Assembly (NCBI GenBank): GCA_035079385.1
Contig: JAVHKY010000071.1
Location: 498,001-562,000 of the forward strand
Direction of reading: 5' to 3'
Source of the DNA: Aspidiotus rigidus
Lineage: Eukaryota > Arthropoda > Insecta > Hemiptera > Diaspididae
Length of the DNA stretch: 64,000 bases
Shown here: positions 1 to 10,700 of the stretch, piece after piece
Numbering within the stretch: position 1 is the stretch's first letter
Layout: every line of letters begins with the position of its first letter
Notes under the pieces: model-generated
Databases searched by the model: none
The model's input: the letters and a program-made list of their open reading frames with translations, nothing else
What the model was told of the DNA's origin: nothing
Program-made: the position numbers and the translations under genes

Positions 1-570
1 ACTCAAAATACTCGGGTGAAACTTATTATTGGAAAAGTACAGTAGAAGTAATTAATAACCTTCTCCTATCTGGTCAGACTGATTGTTCTTCACACTTTTC
101 TCTCAAGTTTTTGTTTACCTGGCATGCCTGCCTAGCGTGCACACGGTCAACAATTTTGTCTGCTCTTTCTCGATTAATAGACACACTTACTGATTCCGGT
201 GGGTAAAGTTAATTCAGTGTTGCCAAACAAAAGAATCAAACGCCGTTGACTAGTATCAGAAAATCCCATCATACCCCAATAAATTACAACAAAACTCGGA
301 AAAATTATACTCGTTCTTTAAAATAAAATGAATATTGCTGAATTCCGTTCTAGTTTAATATTCATCCTGCTAAAATTTCATAATTTGATCATATCATCAA
401 TTTTCTGTGTATAATATATAGTTTGATAACAGTGATACACTGATTCACAAGAGAATCCCGCCATTTCCCCAATTTTTCAATAGGAAACTTCCTCTTCCTC
501 ACACGGTTCCTCGTTCCTCCATCAAAATTCTTTTTCATAATTGATATAACAATACGCCGCTACCATCGAC
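1..570. other. AT-rich non-coding sequence
   Basis: I see no convincing gene, RNA or repeat here. The frame of the downstream recombinase is closed by a TGA at 542-544, so its coding region does not extend further left without an intron. Confidence 0.5.
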
Positions 571-696
571 GTCCTTTGAGAACGATCGAGAATTCGAAGA
601 ACTATCAAATATGTCGTTTGAGAACGACCATGAATTCGAAGAACCATCAGATACATCGTTTGAGAACGACCATGAATTCGAAGAACCATCAGATTT
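571..696 (+). repeat. Three tandem 42-bp units at the 5' end of the recombinase frame
   Basis: Units lie at 571-612, 613-654 and 655-696. Each is 14 codons, so the repeat keeps frame, and it encodes an acidic motif of the type SFENDHEFEEPSD. The first unit lies upstream of the ATG at 611 but in the same open frame, which opens at 545. Confidence 0.85.
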
Positions 697-1918
697 GTCG
701 CGGTCACGACGGGAAAGAGCTGAAGAAATCAAAAATCAGCTATTGCCTTCCGCATCTAGAAAGAAGTACTTAACCACTTACAATAATTTCATTATGTGGT
801 CAAGAAAACACGCATCAGGCTCTTTCGACGAAGATACGCTACTTATATACTTCGATTATTTAGTGGGAAAACCTATCGCTCCTCCTACTCTCTGGAGTTA
901 CTACTCTATGTTGAAGAGTACTCTCGCAACGTATCATAAAATCAATATTGAAAAATATTGCCAGCTGAATGCGTTCATTAAGAGACAAAATGAGAACTAC
1001 GTTCCGACAAAAGCGCCGATTTTTCACCCTGAAGAACTTAAAAATTTCATAGCTAATGCTTTAGACCATGATTACTTGGCAATTAAAACGGTTGCGGTAT
1101 TCGGCTTATTTGGAGCTTTAAGGTGCGATGAATTCACAAAAATGCTCATTCAACATGTTCGAAAAGAAGGTAATAATATTATTGTAGTTGACGTACCTGA
1201 TACGAAGAATAAGGTACCGAGAAAGTTCGTTATTGATAATCCAGAATTTATTAAAATAGTCGATAAATACAGGTCTTTGCGACCACAAAGTACAGATACT
1301 GATCGATTTTTTATGCACTATGCAAAAGGAAGATGCACACGTCAAGTAATTGGTATAAATTCATTCTATAAAATGCCAAGAGAAATTGCCGAGTTCTTAA
1401 AATTGCCAAATTCAGACGCATACACAGGTCATTCGTTTCGTAGATCATCAGCTTCAATGATGGCAAATGCAGGCGCTAGTACACGAATACTACAAAAACA
1501 TGGTGGTTGGAAATCGGCAAAAATTGCTGAACAATATGTCGAAGATAGCACACGGTTCAAACAAAAAACAGCGAGTTTTATAAATGCAGCATTTCAAGAT
1601 TTTCATTTATCTTCTATCAATAACGAAAACCTTACAGATGACTCAGCTGTACTGCAAACATCATCAGTTGCATCTACGAATTCTCAATCACGATCACATA
1701 CACTTTCTGAAAATCAAAATAATGAAAACTCCCGTAAGTCTGCTGAAAATCCGAATACTGTTGTAAGTGGAATTAATTTAGATGATTTCATTATCGAAGA
1801 ATTTGCGCAAGAATTTTCTCCGGCAGAGGTTTCAAAACCACTTGTATGCGGAGGTAATACGTACCATTTTAACAACTGTAACAATGTCAAGATTATTATT
1901 AACAATTCCAAGCAATGA
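611..1918 (+). CDS. Crypton-like tyrosine recombinase
   Basis: The 435-residue product looks like a tyrosine recombinase (phage-integrase fold), which cuts and rejoins DNA through a covalent phosphotyrosine. The likely catalytic set is visible in order: Arg171 in GALRCDEF, Lys199 or Lys201 in DTKNK, His274 and Arg277 in GHSFRRSS, His297 in QKHGGWKS and the nucleophile Tyr309 in AEQYVEDS. A core-binding region precedes them at about residues 40-135. The C-terminal 120 residues are Ser/Asn-rich and end in a short hydrophobic beta-like segment. There is no reverse transcriptase nearby, which favours a Crypton-type DNA element over DIRS or Ngaro. The ATG at 611 is the first in the frame, though the open frame begins at 545. 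A domesticated host gene is possible. The frame is intact, with no internal stop. Confidence 0.8.
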   Translation: MSFENDHEFEEPSDTSFENDHEFEEPSDLSRSRRERAEEIKNQLLPSASRKKYLTTYNNFIMWSRKHASGSFDEDTLLIYFDYLVGKPIAPPTLWSYYSMLKSTLATYHKINIEKYCQLNAFIKRQNENYVPTKAPIFHPEELKNFIANALDHDYLAIKTVAVFGLFGALRCDEFTKMLIQHVRKEGNNIIVVDVPDTKNKVPRKFVIDNPEFIKIVDKYRSLRPQSTDTDRFFMHYAKGRCTRQVIGINSFYKMPREIAEFLKLPNSDAYTGHSFRRSSASMMANAGASTRILQKHGGWKSAKIAEQYVEDSTRFKQKTASFINAAFQDFHLSSINNENLTDDSAVLQTSSVASTNSQSRSHTLSENQNNENSRKSAENPNTVVSGINLDDFIIEEFAQEFSPAEVSKPLVCGGNTYHFNNCNNVKIIINNSKQ

Positions 1919-1975
1919 GTTTGCTGAATTTTGATCAGCAACCATATTGATCTCCAATTTTCGTTCCATCTCCAA

Positions 1976-2087
1976 ATTTGGTCTCTAGAAGTCAATTTAT
2001 TATTTTTTCTCAAACTCATTTTAGTCATTTTCCTGTTGTTTGTGTGATCAAACTTGATCTCTGAAAGAAGATTTATTATTTTTTCTC
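1976..2087 (+). repeat. Direct repeat pair downstream of the recombinase
   Basis: Two copies of about 36 bp, at 1976-2011 and 2052-2087, share a core ending ttattattttttctc. They lie in the presumed 3' untranslated part of the recombinase element. Confidence 0.6.
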
Positions 2088-2440
2088 TTGTTAATAAATG
2101 ATTTTGCAAATTTCTTATTCATGCATCACTCGCCTTTATAAACCGCTACAACAAATTAATATCGTAAAAGAAGAAAGAAAATCCACTGAATAGAAAGATC
2201 GACGGCAGCGACTGGCATTCTGGCAATAAATACTACGATTTTCTAATATATTATGAATTATGATACACACGTGATACACAATATTCATTGAATCAATCAA
2301 TAAAAATGATAACATGAATACACAATACAGGATAAATAAACCAGACTCTGTGATGAACACGGCGACGTCGGGTTACAGAAAAAATCTCCCCGCTGTAACA
2401 TCCTCTTTGACAACCATTTATACAAAAAAGCAACTTACAA

Positions 2441-2550
2441 TACAAGATGGTACGCGAATTTTTACCGATTCGTACGAACTCGCTCCACTCGCTTCGCTCG
2501 TATCGCAATATATCGCACTCATCGGTAAAAATCCACTTTACCATCTTGTA
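2441..2550. repeat. Imperfect inverted repeat
   Basis: The arms 2441-2470 and 2521-2550 are near-complementary (tacaagatgg with ccatcttgta at the tips, ttttaccga with tcggtaaaa inside). They enclose about 50 bp rich in cactcgcttcgctcg-like sequence. It may be a small MITE or an inverted duplication; no clear TSD was found. Confidence 0.55.
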
Positions 2551-2838
2551 TAGTAATATACTATTTCTGTATCACGTGATCAATTTCAACCAATCCTGGC
2601 TGTACCACACTACCTCATAGACAGAGGCGAAAAGAGCTGCCATCTTCACTGGATTTGTTTGTTGTTTATTAATTTTCAAATTTACTATTCCGTTCCGTTC
2701 CAATATTACATTTAATTTTTACATCTCTGTGAATTTTGCGAAGTTTATTGTGTACATTTGCATACTACCTCATCCTCTATATCTCCGTAACAAGGATTTC
2801 ATCTCGCATAATGTCTCGTTCCTAAACTTATTGTCGAA

Positions 2839-4319
2839 GTAAGTATTTACTACATGATATTTACAATTTATCGGATAACCGGATGTCATAGCTACTGTAT
2901 AATTTATTCGATTTTTTCGTTTCCTATTATTATAGATTCGCCATTCCGTCCTGCTTATTTCTATAGATGTCCGTTCTCGTCGACATTTCAACGAATGCGT
3001 ATTTTCGTAGTGCTCATTCATTCTTCTGTAACAAAATTACACCACCATCGGATATCTGGTTTCAATTAAGATAGATCAACGTTTTGTTCCTGAATTTTTA
3101 CCGCATGTAAGTACATATATAAGTCTCGAATGAATATCTCTTGTCTTATCTTGTCGCACGCGCCTTATTTACTCCTGTCCGTTGATCGACGGAAGCAAGC
3201 TTCTACCGTATTGATAGTATTCGCCTCTGTAATCTATAGGATGATTCATTTTATTGTGTACGATTCAAGTCCAGTTTCAACTATGATTTTTCAGTTCGAA
3301 TCGTGCGCTTGATGCAAGAAGCTGTCGCTCTTGCTTAGATGTCTATCTTTGAGTGTAAATATCTTTCGTCATTGTAACGATCTCTTTGTTTTCGAGCGTT
3401 CCATTAAAGAAACCTTTTCAAATTCAAATTTATTTCGAGTTGTTTAAAAGGAACTTACACGTATCTATCGTATTCTTCATATCGCATCGTGTTTTCTCGT
3501 CTCTCGTCTCCTATTATTATTATTATTATCATCGTATACTCGATAACTTAAAATCAATTTTTTTTCGTACAGAATCGCCATTTGGTCTTTTAATGCCTCA
3601 CACATATCGTATGTCACCGCAGACGTGATGGCAGCTATCAAGGCGTAGAATTACTGTTTGTTTCGCTGATATTCGATTATAATCTGTTGACTTTGTTGAT
3701 CGTAAGTATACCGATCGTTTATTCATCGCGTCCTGTTCTCTCATCTCTCTCTCTCCCTCCCTCTGTCCGTTAATTATTATGCTCGATAATTTATTTGATA
3801 TGTTATTTTACAGGTATTTTATACTGAATCACCATTATTCGCTGTTAATACCACAAAATCGTATGTCACAAGTGGTAGCTAGATGTAGAGCTGTTTACTG
3901 ATAATCAATGCGATTGTTGTACGTGTAATCTGATGTTGAAACTGATATTTCTCGTTTGTTGCTCGTTATTCATTGTAAGTATGCGTCATGTTCTCTCATT
4001 GTTTGTCTCGTAAAATTAGTAAAATTATCAAATTATCGTATATTCGATAACTTAAAATCAATTTTTTTTCGTACAGAATCGCCATTTAGTCTTTTAATGC
4101 CGTCTACATCGTATGTCATCGCAGAGCTGGCAGCAATCTGTGCCTAGAATTACTGTTTGCTGATATACTCGATTATCTTTGTCTAAAATTCGTTGACATT
4201 CATCTGATATTTCGTTGATTGTAAGTATACCGATTGTTTGTTCATCGCATCTTTTTCTCACATCTCTCCCCTTCTCTCTCCGTGTTCGATAATTTATTCC
4301 ATTTGTTTGTACGTTACAG
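2839..4319 (+). repeat. Tandem intron/exon-like cassettes with splice consensus
   Basis: Exon-like blocks lie at 2936-3106, 3218-3373, 3573-3701, 3814-3974 and 4077-4220. Each is preceded by a pyrimidine-rich tract and AG and followed by GTAAG(T), or GTAACG in one case. Four of the five blocks start, directly or within a few bases, with a variant of (A)ATTCGCC or AATCGCC. The blocks at 3573 and 4077 share most of their sequence with their upstream introns, including the run cgataacttaaaatcaat. The blocks contain stops in all frames, so I read them as non-coding exons of a transcript or as decayed exons. They lead to a possible terminal exon at 4320. Confidence 0.5.
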
Positions 4320-4375
4320 TTTACCTACTGGAGCCGTACTTTGAAATTAGATTTCCCTCGCCGTCGGATTTCTAA

Positions 4376-4687
4376 GGGAGGTTTGAGTTCCAACTCCCTG
4401 CAGTTGGGTCAGAGTCGTGGACCAATACATGTACGACCCAAAAAAATGATCGGGTTCTCATGGGCGAAGAAGCTCACAGGGTACTCTTCTTCACGCCCTT
4501 CGAAGACGACGCCGTGTCTTTTGGAGATATGGATGGATCCGATTATGACAAGACGCAACATTTATTAGAAATTGCACCAAGATCTGCGGACGTCCTTCCT
4601 CGCTCTCTGTATCTATGTCGTCGAAAGGAAGATGAAATTCGCTGTCGCAGGCAAGCTGAAGCCGAACAAACTCCTTCATATCGTTGA
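4376..4687 (+). CDS. Small unrecognised ORF, possible terminal exon of the cassette array
   Basis: The frame is open from 4376 to a TGA at 4685-4687 (103 sense codons). Its first ATG is at 4460, which would give 75 residues. A spliced transcript using the acceptor AG at 4318-4319 could enter it, but a TAA at 4373-4375 closes this frame just upstream, so translation would have to begin inside. The composition looks protein-like: an acidic middle with DDAVSFGDMDGSDYD, then a basic Arg/Cys-rich tail. I do not recognise a family. A T-rich tract follows. Confidence 0.3.
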   Translation, partial: GRFEFQLPAVGSESWTNTCTTQKNDRVLMGEEAHRVLFFTPFEDDAVSFGDMDGSDYDKTQHLLEIAPRSADVLPRSLYLCRRKEDEIRCRRQAEAEQTPSYR

Positions 4688-5535
4688 GTTTAATTTTTTT
4701 TTCGCCATCCATTCCTTCTCCTGTATGTTTAACTTGTAATTTTTTTTTTTTTTTCAACGCCATTCTTATTATCTCGCCATTCTATACTTTCCTTGTACTT
4801 TGTGTTTAGGTTTAGGTTCTTTTTTTTCGCAATTTTTTATTCGTACATTTGTTTCTTCTCGTTTTTGGGGATGAACTTACTTTTGCGTGTTTTTGTATCA
4901 TATTCTTCGAAATTTTCATTGCCACCGGTAACATAGATCTTGTCATTAAGAACACAGCATGTACGTTGAACTCAAGTAATATATTATGTTTATCTTACGG
5001 TTTGCGAATTATTTTGTCAATAACTTCATTATGAAGTGTGCTGAGTACGTATATGACTATCGGAATACTTACAGAAGCTGAACATAATTTTTAATATTTG
5101 AATTGAGAAATATTGAGTGATGGACGATTGCGAAAACATACGTGCAAGTACGAGTATATGAATTTGTGAACTTGAAATACACAGCGCCAGTCATTGAGAA
5201 AGAATTGCAATGAATTTGAACTAGTCATCTTGAAAAAGTTTACTGCTGCCATGAAATTTGCTAAACAATAAGTCATTCAGCAGCGCTACAATTTGGTACT
5301 TTACGGTACATTTTTGGGAAAGTAGTTCATTGACCCTCATTCACTGTAAGATGAATTTGCGATACCTTTGAATTACCTCAAAATAACCCATCCACGATCG
5401 AGTAATTTATGGGGAACTGCTGGGAATCTACATCATTGAACTGGGTAACTTTTGGTCAACAGCTCGCACCCTTAATTCGCCCAAAAACAGACTTTCATTA
5501 CTTCTAAGTAGCCTTCCACTACAAGTCTACTCCAG
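4688..5535. other. Non-coding sequence
   Basis: The first 150 bp are T-rich. I see no coding region, RNA gene or clear repeat beyond short GGGTCAC/GGGTAAC-like motifs that become frequent towards the tandem repeat on the right. Confidence 0.4.
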
Positions 5536-5921
5536 GTATATTTTTGGGTATCATCGCGAGCAATAATCGGGTCACAGTATTACCCTTTCATCGCTTCTCA
5601 GTTACCCTTTACACGGAGTCTACTACAGGGATATTTTTGGGTATCATCGCGAGCAATAATTGGGTCACAGTATTACCCTCTTATCGCTTCTCAGTGACCC
5701 TTCACACAGAGTCTACTACAGGGATATTTTTGGGTATCATCGCGAGCAATAATTGGGTCACAGTATTACCCTTTTATCACTACTCAGTGACCCTGTACAT
5801 GGAGTGTCTACTACAGGGCAACTTGAGAGTCATCGCGGGCAATCATTGGGTCACAGATATTTCCCTTATATCGCCCTTCTGTAACTGCAGTTACAAATGG
5901 TCTACAAGAGGGGAATATTAG
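5536..5921 (+). repeat. Tandem repeat, 93-bp unit, four copies
   Basis: The anchor catcgcg recurs at 5552, 5645, 5738 and 5831, exactly 93 bp apart, with the last copy more diverged. Because 93 is a multiple of three, one frame (5544-5921) reads a 31-residue repeat with core GIIASNNWVTVLP. It is probably a satellite rather than a gene. Related GGGTCACA and GGGTTACA motifs continue on the right to about 6170. Confidence 0.85.
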
Positions 5922-6817
5922 AGGTGCGGATGCACTTTTTTTCTGAAACCCATAAAATACCCCTAGTGACCCAACTGTAAGCCGTGCAATAATAGGTTTA
6001 CTACAAGGTTACACAGGGTCACACGTGGAAAAAGTCAAAGTGCATCCATTCCAGCAGGGTCACACCTCATCAGCTGGACGGTGCTAAACGAGACGACCCT
6101 GAAATTGCACTGACAACCCTCTTGTAGATAGGGTTACACAGGGTTACACATGGATTTTTATTCAACGGGAAGTAGGTATCCAAAGCGCTGTTGCAGGCGA
6201 TGATGGCCCGCTTTAGCACTGTTATTGGTTCAGTGCACTGCTTTCTGTAGTTCGTGAATGGACATTCCATCACTCCTGACGAAATTGTGGCTGTTTTCGA
6301 GCATGGCTCCACCTCCCTGGCCGACCAATATAATTATACTCGAAGTATTCCATTAAGGTCTCCAGCGATTGATCAACACCTTCTTGCAACTCTTCGAACG
6401 CGTGTGTCACGTCGGCAAGTGGCAAGAAGGCCAATCAAGTTGATTTGTGGATTATCTCCATATTTGTTTTGTAAACCTAACTCCTTCACATGTTTTTGAA
6501 CACTCTGCGATAAGCAGGGGCGGATTAACCCTGTCTGACGTAGTAAGCGAAATGAAAATTGGCACCCCTAAAATTTTTTTAAACTTCTATTTTGCGGGTC
6601 ATTTCTACATTCTGATGCAATATTACCATACACAATTTCAATTTTTTGCCTTGCGGCGCCCTTCCGTGCTTGGCGCCCTCCGCGAATGCTTCCCACGCTT
6701 ACGTGTTAATCCGCCGCGTATTGCTGTGAACATCGCCTGATACGTGGTACCTGTTTTATTCGGTAACAAGCAGTACAACACAGGGTGCACGGTTTCAAAA
6801 CGTAGTGCATATGTTAC
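5922..6817. other. Non-coding sequence with scattered GGGTYACA motifs
   Basis: The GGGTCACA and GGGTTACA motifs continue to about 6170. Beyond that I see only short chance ORFs without recognisable domains. Confidence 0.4.
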
Positions 6818-6824
6818 GGTACAA

Positions 6825-7094
6825 CATTGACTATATATTACTTCGTAACCCAGACGTACAGTCCTATTGTTATGAACGGTGTCGTTTTGCTGGAAACGAC
6901 AACGTGAGTGCGCTGCGTGTTAACCAGTAGAGTAAAAGAGAAAAAACATCGCTGAACATCGGTCCCTCTCTGTTACACCTACGTCTTGACATCTGGCGCG
7001 ATCTGTTATTCGTATCCAACGTAATCCAAGAAAACGACACCGTTTATAACAATAGGACTGTACGTCTGGGTTACGAAGTAATATATAGTCAATG
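6825..7094. mobile_element. MITE with ~68-bp terminal inverted repeats
   Basis: The left arm (6825 to about 6892) and right arm (about 7026 to 7094) are almost perfectly complementary over about 68 bp, starting cattgactatat. The element is flanked by the direct repeat ggtacaa at 6818-6824 and 7095-7101, a 7-bp TSD. The 130-bp interior does not code. The superfamily is not certain. Confidence 0.85.
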
Positions 7095-7101
7095 GGTACA
7101 A

Positions 7102-7613
7102 GTACGTCGACGGTTCAAGTAGGTTTTCCGCTGCCGCGGAGCGCGTGATTACACGCCAGCGCGTGATTTCACGACCACCTCGTTGCCGAGTAGACGCGTT
7201 GAATGAACGAGCTCGGCGCCTTCAACCGCTCGACCACAAGGCAGCGCTTACGAGAATGCGTTTGTTTACCCTTCATTATTTGGACTCGTACTTTTCGGGC
7301 AGTTATGCTGCGCTGTTTACCTTTAGTTTACTTGTCTTAATGATTAAATTTCTTTCAATTATCGGCAATTGTCTCTGTTGATAGTTGATAATTTCGTCAT
7401 AAATGTTACGAATGAAAATGTTTGAAAGATGGGAAATATTAATCGTGAAATTATTCGCAAGACCATTCTCTATGTTTCGTAATTTCTTATCACTTAAGCG
7501 TTTTTCTTTTTATCAGGAAGAAACTACTCGTATTTACGTCTTCTCTCTCACCTATCAGAAAAACAAAGTCAAAACAAATTAGAACATGCATGATCGATCA
7601 ATTAAAATGAGTT
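7102..7613. other. Non-coding sequence
   Basis: It is relatively GC-rich to about 7260 and AT-rich afterwards. I find no supported gene. Confidence 0.35.
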
Positions 7614-7625
7614 GAAATGATTGGT

Positions 7626-7656
<31 letters not shown>

Positions 7657-7716
7657 GCCTTTATTAGCGATATTTTATGTACAATTATACTTTATTTCCT
7701 ACATATCGAACTCGTC

Positions 7717-10700
7717 TCATCGCTGGCCCTGTTTGTGGGCAAAGGCCTCCCTCAGCCTGTTCCATTCCGACCTATCTTTAGCCACCCTGTGAAATAGGGG
7801 GTTTCTTAGGAAGTCATCGAAGTCTTTTCTCCACCTAGTTTTCTGTCTTCCCTTTTTTCTTCTACTATAGGGCTGCCAAAAAGTAGTTCTATAAGCCCAC
7901 CTGTTGTCGTCCATCCTTGATACATGACCTGCCCAATCCCATTTTCTTCTGCGTGTTACTTTGATGGCATCTTCGTTTCCTTCTAATTTTCTTTTTATTG
8001 TTCTCAATGGTATTTTATCTCTAATTTTTATTCCTAAGATTGAGCGTTCCATTCTGTTCTGTGTTACTTTAATCTTGTTTTCTTGTTTTTCTGTTAATGC
8101 CCAGGTTTGCGCTCCATATGTCATGGTTGGGAGAATACAACTATTAAATATTTTACTTTTCTGATGATTTCTGTAGGGACCTTTAAATACGCATTTCAGA
8201 CTCCAAAATTTGTTCCAAGCCAAAGTTGTTCTCCTATTTATTTCTTTTTCTAATCTTTTGTTAAAGCTGATTGTTTGGCCTAAGTAAATAGTCTCTGTAA
8301 CTCTATTTAATTTGTCTACTTCTAGTTCTGCTTTACAGTTCTCCTCATTATCTGGAACCAGTCTTTCAGTTTTTCCCAGATTCATCTCTAGTCCTCCTTT
8401 CCTCCCTTCCTTATCAAGTTCTTCTATCATCTCGTCTATTTTTGTTTTTTCTTCTTCAAACAGTATTACATCATCAGCAAATCTCAGATTACTTAAATTT
8501 TTTCCGTTTATTTTTATCCCTTTCGACTCCCAGTCTAATTTCTTGAAAATTTCTTCTAGCATGCAAATAAACAAGATGGACGACAACGGGTCTCCCTGCC
8601 TTACTCCCCTTCTTATCTTGAAATACGGTCCTACCTTGTCTGTTTTTATTCTAGCCATGTTATTGGTGTACATGTCTGATATTATGTTTATGTATACTTT
8701 TGGTAACCCTCGTTTTTTGAGTGATTCAATTAAGTAGAGGTGGTCCACTGAATCAAAAGCTTTTTTGTAGTCGATCATTACTATCTGTAGATTTATTTGA
8801 TATTCATTCGATTTTTCTATAATCTGATTTATTGCTTGTAAGTGGTCTATAGTTGAATACCTTTTTCTGAATCCAGCCTGAACATCAGTTTGTTGTTCCA
8901 TTAACCTTTCACTAATTCTATTTCCTATTGCTCTTGAGAACACTTTTGCTATTACAGGTGATAAACTTAGGGGCCTGTAGTTTTTTATATCGTGTTTGTT
9001 TCCTTTTTTATGTAATATAATTATATCCGCTCTCCTCCAATCTTCGACTATTTTTTGTTCTTCAAGTAATTTATTAAATAATTTTGTTATTTCTCTAATT
9101 AAGGTCTTCCCCCCATATTTTAGATGTTCATTCCTAATATTGTCGTGACCCGGTGCTCTTTTTGTTTTTAGTTTGCTTATTATTACCTCTATTTCTTCTT
9201 CTAAAAACTCTGGTTCTGCTTCTAAGACTGGATTCAGATTCTGACCATCCACCTCTATTCCCCCTAAATTATATTCTGATTTATTTTGACCTCCAGTGTG
9301 ATTGCTTTCACAACCTGTATAAAGATTAGAGTAAAACTCCGTGGCTACTTTATTTATTCCATTTCTATTATAAATTTTGCATCCATCATTGTCCTGAAGG
9401 TAGGTTATCAAGTTCTTTCCCAGTGACATATGCTTTTTTATTTCTTTCGTACTTTTTGTATTTTCCAGGATTTCTTCTATTACTAGTTCATCTCTCTTTT
9501 TTCGATGTTCCCTGATTTTTTGTCTTATTATTTTACTCGTCAAGTTTAATTCAATTTTTTCTTCTTTTGTTTTTCTATTTATTCTTAGTAGTTCGCTTCT
9601 TTTCTTATAAAGTTTATTTAGAGACTCACGATAATTTAGTTCTTTTCCTCCTTCCCCACTTGCTCTGTCCCCACCTTCATCTTCCCCTTTCCTCCTTTCT
9701 TTCTCACATTCTTCATATTTTTCAATAGTTAGTTTTATTATTTTTGTCAATTTTGAATATGATTCTTCTATACTCTCTTTGTCTTCTATTTTATTGTTTT
9801 TTAGTAATTCTGTAATTATACTTTCATAAAGCATTTTATATTTTATTTCTTTAAAACCCTGATTTTTCTGATACCTTCTCCTCGTCTCATTTGTCACTAT
9901 TTTGCATTCAATGGCTCTGTGGTCGGAATGGAACATAAATTCTTTAATTACTTTGCAATCATAAATTTTATTAAATGTTGTTGGCATTATTATATAATCT
10001 ATTTGACTTTTGTACTCATTATTTGGAGCAATCCACGTCCATCTCTGGGACAATCTTTTTTTGAAGAAGGTATTGACTATTTTTAGGTCATTTTCCTTGC
10101 AGAAGTCCATTAGTCGCTCTCCTCTTTCGTTTCTTCTTCCATAACAGTAGTTTCCAATGTATCTATCTTCATTTTCTTCTTTTTGTCCAACCTGACTATT
10201 GAAATCTCCTATAATAACTAAATGATATTCTTTTTTAAGAAGGTAGGAGTCGATGGTATTATTTAATTCTTTATAAAATTTTTCTATCTCTTCCTCCTTA
10301 CTTTCTGCCGTTGGAGCATACACCTGGACTAGTACATAAATTTCGTTTCTTTCTCCTTTCATCAGTAATTTTGCTATTCTTTCCGATATCGTACTCACTT
10401 CTATTATTTTATCTTTCAAGTCAGATTTTATCAAGTAGCCGACACCTTTTTGACCTCTCTCGCAACCTGTATGAAATAGAATGTTGTTTCTTTTTGTTTC
10501 AGTTATTTTTTCATTATTTCTTCTTACTTCTGAGATTCCTAATATTTCAATATTTGATTTTTCAAATGCATCTTCCAATTCCTCCAGTTTTTCATCACTT
10601 TTTAACGTTCTAACATTGATTGTTCCCAGGACAAACGTGGATAACTTCCTTTTGTTTTTTACCAAGTAACTTTTACTATCTGTAATTTCTGATTTATATT

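Noticed and set aside
3750..3770. CT-rich run as a separate microsatellite
   Set aside because: It is better explained as the pyrimidine-rich part of an intron-like segment in the cassette array.
2839..4220. Protein-coding exon array
   Set aside because: Each block has stops in all three frames and related blocks are in different frames, so a repeated protein domain is not supported.
5544..5921. 125-codon ORF as a repeat protein gene
   Set aside because: Explained by the 93-bp tandem repeat; no signal peptide, domain or conserved start, and the last unit is eroding.
8312..8737. Plus-strand ORFs opposite the LINE and BEL genes
   Set aside because: They are antisense shadows of the RT, endonuclease and Pol frames, with Ser/Phe-rich composition expected from the opposite strand.
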